Shown: one piece after another, positions 28,698 to 31,619 of the stretch
Layout of the letters: each line of letters begins with the position of its first letter
Position numbering within the stretch: position 1 is the first letter of the stretch
Assembly: GCA_002714465.1 (NCBI GenBank)
Contig: PAXL01000025.1
Span: forward strand, 88,795 to 120,413
Source: Gemmatimonadota bacterium
GTDB lineage: Bacteria; Latescibacterota; UBA2968
Reading direction: 5' to 3'
DNA: 31,619 bases
Notes under the pieces: model-generated
Seen by the model: only the letters and a program-made list of their open reading frames with translations
Databases searched by the model: none
Told to the model about the DNA's origin: nothing
Made by a program: the position numbers and the translations under genes

Positions 28698-28780
28698 GAA
28701 ACAGGTATTATGGTGTCGGTCGGAACAACAAGGAATTTGGTAATATAGACGAACGGTGGATTCGGGGGAAGCCTAAAGCC

Positions 28781-29539
28781 CTAAATCATCCCGAACGTTT
28801 CGAGCTGGATCCATCCACCGATCCCGTTGGGCAGCCTGATAAGACCCCATTGCCCCTCCTGTCTTTCTAGGACGACCAGTGTCCCCTCATGCAGCGTGAA
28901 CACCTGGAGGTAGTCGGAACTCGGCCCACTTCGCCCGACGGTCTCGGGAACGAGCACGATGCCTTTGGGCGTGTTCAGCTCGTCGACCTTCACTGTCAGG
29001 AGTGCGATGCTCAAAACACAGCCGAGGCTGGCGACGCCGAGGACGACAAACCATCGGACGCGTCGACCGGGCAGGAAGAGAAGACCGGCCAGCCCGAAAC
29101 AGATCCCGAGGAAAGAGAAAGAAACCCAAGCCGCCAGTCCATTGGGTGACAGACGCGTGTAGATCGCGCTGAGAAAGCGCGTCACCGCATTTGGCGCATC
29201 GATATCGAACCGGTCCACCTTAAGAGTGTTCGCAAAGGCGACGTTTCCCGAAATATCCGGATCAGAGGGCGCTAGACGCCTTGCTCTCTCGTAGTTCAGG
29301 AGAGCCTGACCGAGCGCTCCAGCCTTGAAGTAGGCGTTTCCCAAGTTGTAGTACACATCCGGGTTACGAATCCCGCTTCCCACTACATCCTGATACCGAT
29401 CGATCGCAGCTTCGTAGGCGCCTTGCCTATACAGTGCATTGCCCTCGTTGTAGAGTGCACTTGCCGCATCCGAGGCTTCTGAGCGCCCAGGGTTCGAAGT
29501 CAGAAAAAACGCCAGAAGGGTAAACGTAACGTGCCTCAC
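28781..29539 (-). CDS. batE: BatE-like TPR and SH3 membrane protein
   Basis: The 252-residue product has a signal-like N-terminus (TFTLLAFFLTSNPGRSEA) and two TPR motifs (LYNEGNALYRQGAYEAAIDRY; DVYYNLGNAYFKAGALGQAL). Two membrane segments follow at about residues 135-155 and 162-180. A C-terminal bacterial SH3-like domain contains GPSSDYLQVFTLHEGTLVVL and GGWIQLETFG. This is the architecture of BatE, part of the Bat (Bacteroides aerotolerance) cell-envelope complex of VWA and TPR proteins. The start is GTG overlapping the batD stop (GTGA). Confidence 0.82.
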   Translation of the reverse strand: MRHVTFTLLAFFLTSNPGRSEASDAASALYNEGNALYRQGAYEAAIDRYQDVVGSGIRNPDVYYNLGNAYFKAGALGQALLNYERARRLAPSDPDISGNVAFANTLKVDRFDIDAPNAVTRFLSAIYTRLSPNGLAAWVSFSFLGICFGLAGLLFLPGRRVRWFVVLGVASLGCVLSIALLTVKVDELNTPKGIVLVPETVGRSGPSSDYLQVFTLHEGTLVVLERQEGQWGLIRLPNGIGGWIQLETFGMI

Positions 29540-31380
29540 AGTGCACGCTCCAATTCCCCAATCAAGTCTTCTGTTTGACTAAGAATATCCTCACGATCTG
29601 TGGCAGTCTGTGCACCTGATGCGAACCGCGCGAAGTCACAAGCCTCGAACACGCCCACAACCTTGTTTGTCAGATCCGAAGGCACGGATGCCGAAGCGAG
29701 CGCCTGTCTTGCCTGATTCGTCGTAAGCTCGGAGGCGTCGAGGTTCAGCCTGTCCGCGAGAAAGCTCGACATCGCGCGATATACCTCTGAGTAAAAAGAG
29801 GCGCCATCCGTGGCCATCAGTTGCTTCGCTTCGGCAAGACGCTTTCTGGCCTCGCCTCTAGATCGGTGTCGCCGGGCATACGCCAAATCCCCATCGAGCA
29901 TGGCCTGGCGCCGTCGCCATTGCCAGGCTGCGATCAAACAGAGCACAGGGAGCGCATTGAATGACCAAAACAGTCCGGACGCGTGTAGGTAATTGGCATG
30001 ATCACTCAAGGAACTTGCATCCGCCTTGATGAACCGGATATCCTCCCCAAGAACCTTGACCGCCGAGCCACCGGGTGTGGCCGTCATGGCAACCTCCTCG
30101 ACGCGAGCAGCAGGAGCAACCTCGAGCGGGATGGGATCGGTCTGCAGGGTCACGTACTTGGCCTGACGGGGATCGAAGTAGGTCAGTTCGAAAGAGGGAA
30201 GATCCACCCGTCCACTCGTCTCCGGAATCGCCACATACTCGAACGTCTTAGAACCGGTTAAGACCGTGTTCTGAATCGTTGCTTCAACGGTTACATTCGG
30301 GTCGTAGAACTTGAACCTTTCGGGATCCGGGCGGGGGGGTTCACCCACGCCGTGTAGATTCCCTCGACCCTCTACGGTCACCGTAACCGTGACCGGGTCA
30401 CCCTGCGCCGCTTTCTCAGATGAGACATCGGCGCGAACGGTGAACGTCCCAACGCCGCCGGAGAACGATGTCGGTGAACCCGATGGCAGAGGTCTGACGT
30501 CGATCTCAATATCGGCAGCTCTGACAGTGACCTGATGCGATCGGAACGGATCCCAGCTGAAGAACTCATCCATGTCGAACAGGCTTCGCCTACGCGACCG
30601 GATCGGCAGGTCGCAGATGAACTCCAGCTGTTCCAGCTTTCTCGTTCCAGGAAGCGTTGGAAAAAGAGCCACCTGCTTGAGCCTCGACTTGTTGTAGGGT
30701 CGCCCGTTCACCACCTCGGATCGCTGCTCCAGCCTGTTTGCGTCGAACACCTTCTCTGCCCAGAACCCGGTATACGAGGGAATTGCACCAAAACGCGGAT
30801 TCTGAATCCTCCGATACTGCGAGTATAGATCGTAGGTCAGGAGAATCTGCTCACCCACGTAGACAGACTTTCGGTCAGATGTCGTGGCGATGAAGAGGTT
30901 CTCTTGGATCTCCTCCAGCTGATCTGCCGTCACGGACTCTTGTGACTGAGGAGCCGAAGAAGTCCGTGGTTGGGCGAGACCCTTAACCACTTGGATCCCG
31001 ATTGCGTTCGACCGCAACGTCTTCCCTGCCGCCTTCACGGCGGCAGGACCGATCGTGAACGTCCCTTCGGTGTTGCCTCGGATCGTGCTAACCACATTAA
31101 CAGTCTTTTCCTGTGTCACGGCGCCGTTGACGATGCTAATCGACGTGGAGGACGACGATCGTGACCCGACGAGCTCGAATCCGTCCGGAAGGTAAAGCTC
31201 CGGTTCCGGTTGGCTCGATCCATCGTCGATCGATATCGCAACCGTCACGGTAAACGAATCGCCTGTCCTGACTTGGGTCCTGTCTGCTGACAGCTGCACC
31301 GACACGGCATCAGCCTCGTTTGCAACCAGTATCAGGGCTAAGCATACCATCGCCCAGGCTGTCAATACACGGGCTACCAA
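29536..31380 (-). CDS. batD: BatD-like protein
   Basis: The 614-residue product has a signal peptide (about residues 1-25, ending EADA). A long extracytoplasmic region of beta-sandwich repeats follows (SADRTQVRTGDSFTVTVAI; VTVTVTVEGRGNLHGV; SGRVDLPSFELTYFDPRQAKYV). One membrane segment lies near residues 463-483 (FNALPVLCLIAAW) and the C-terminal part is cytoplasmic, alpha-helical and charged. This matches the BatD/oxygen-tolerance family, which works with MoxR-type ATPases and BatA-C. The start is TTG with GAGG six bases upstream. It overlaps the upstream gene by seven bases and batE by four, so translation is tightly coupled. Confidence 0.85.
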   Translation of the reverse strand: MVARVLTAWAMVCLALILVANEADAVSVQLSADRTQVRTGDSFTVTVAISIDDGSSQPEPELYLPDGFELVGSRSSSSTSISIVNGAVTQEKTVNVVSTIRGNTEGTFTIGPAAVKAAGKTLRSNAIGIQVVKGLAQPRTSSAPQSQESVTADQLEEIQENLFIATTSDRKSVYVGEQILLTYDLYSQYRRIQNPRFGAIPSYTGFWAEKVFDANRLEQRSEVVNGRPYNKSRLKQVALFPTLPGTRKLEQLEFICDLPIRSRRRSLFDMDEFFSWDPFRSHQVTVRAADIEIDVRPLPSGSPTSFSGGVGTFTVRADVSSEKAAQGDPVTVTVTVEGRGNLHGVGEPPRPDPERFKFYDPNVTVEATIQNTVLTGSKTFEYVAIPETSGRVDLPSFELTYFDPRQAKYVTLQTDPIPLEVAPAARVEEVAMTATPGGSAVKVLGEDIRFIKADASSLSDHANYLHASGLFWSFNALPVLCLIAAWQWRRRQAMLDGDLAYARRHRSRGEARKRLAEAKQLMATDGASFYSEVYRAMSSFLADRLNLDASELTTNQARQALASASVPSDLTNKVVGVFEACDFARFASGAQTATDREDILSQTEDLIGELERAL

Positions 31381-31619
31381 GGGTTTCCTCTGTAGCGTTT
31401 GCCCTGAAGACGTAGTCGACGTCGCTTCTGCGATTCAGATTCGCGATCCTTCAACGCATCGAGAAGCCGTTTCGCCTCCTCTGGAGAGAGTTCGCCGGGC
31501 TGTTGCTGACTCTGCTGTTCATTTTTCTCTTGATCCTGCTGATCTTGATCCTGCTTGTTCTGTTCGTCCTGCTGATCTTGATCCTGCTTGTTCTGTTCGT
31601 CCTGCTGATCTTGATTCTG
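31374..31619 (-). CDS. BatC-like protein, C-terminal part
   Basis: The last 81 codons of a gene cut by the window edge. They start in a low-complexity Gln/Asp-rich tract built from an 11-residue repeat. The end is PGELSPEEAKRLLDALKDRE followed by a basic tail closing in RYRGNPW. This ending is typical of the TPR/VWA proteins encoded before batD (BatC, or a BatB-BatC fusion). The stop overlaps the batD TTG start, which supports a shared operon. The name rests mainly on position, since the folded domains are outside the window. Confidence 0.65.
   Translation of the reverse strand, partial: QNQDQQDEQNKQDQDQQDEQNKQDQDQQDQEKNEQQSQQQPGELSPEEAKRLLDALKDRESESQKRRRLRLQGKRYRGNPW
31536..31619. repeat. 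33-bp tandem repeat
   Basis: Two identical 33-base units (31536-31568 and 31569-31601) and an 18-base partial third unit run into the window edge. Read on the minus strand each unit encodes 11 residues rich in Gln, Asp, Asn, Glu and Lys. The unit length is a multiple of three, so copy changes keep the BatC-like frame. Confidence 0.95.

Noticed and set aside
31536..31619. CRISPR-like array
   Set aside because: The units are directly adjacent with no spacers and code for a repetitive peptide.

Overview
The window comes from a mid-GC bacterium of the diderm type: an outer-membrane beta-barrel protein, a lipobox lipoprotein and BatD/BatE-like genes are all present. The Bat genes, the SAM-II riboswitch and the protein flavour fit the FCB superphylum. 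Gemmatimonadota or a neighbouring uncultured lineage is my best guess, but nothing here proves it. Several core genes start with TTG or GTG.

Region 1 (1-21077, all minus strand) is one long gene-expression block. Read in transcription order it holds tRNA-Tyr, tRNA-Gly, tRNA-Thr, tRNA-Trp, secE, nusG, rplK, rplA, rplJ, rplL, rpoB, rpoC, rpsL, rpsG, fusA, tuf, rpsJ, rplC, rplD, rplW, rplB, rpsS, rplV, rpsC, rplP, rpmC, rpsQ and the first codons of rplN. The L11/rpoBC, str and S10 clusters are thus joined. Strong sigma70-like promoters are visible before tRNA-Gly and before rpsL. The rplL-rpoB and rpsL-rpsG gaps hold hairpins at places where regulatory or processing elements are known in other bacteria. 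The usual second tuf and rpmG are absent from the tRNA-secE junction.

Region 2 (21100-25285, plus strand) starts at a divergent promoter pair. It holds a TIM-barrel sugar phosphate isomerase/epimerase-like gene with its own terminator, then about 690 bases of apparently non-coding or decayed DNA. A translationally coupled pair follows: a TPR lipoprotein and an outer-membrane beta-barrel protein. It ends in a bidirectional terminator.

Region 3 (25284-31619, minus strand) holds, in transcription order, a BatC-like gene cut by the window edge, batD, batE, threonine synthase, a promoter plus SAM-II riboswitch plus intrinsic terminator, a cystathionine gamma-synthase and a DUF4013 membrane protein. 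The threonine synthase and the cystathionine gamma-synthase both look like the plant enzymes that compete for O-phosphohomoserine. A SAM sensor sits between them and governs only the methionine branch. This is the most interesting part of the window.
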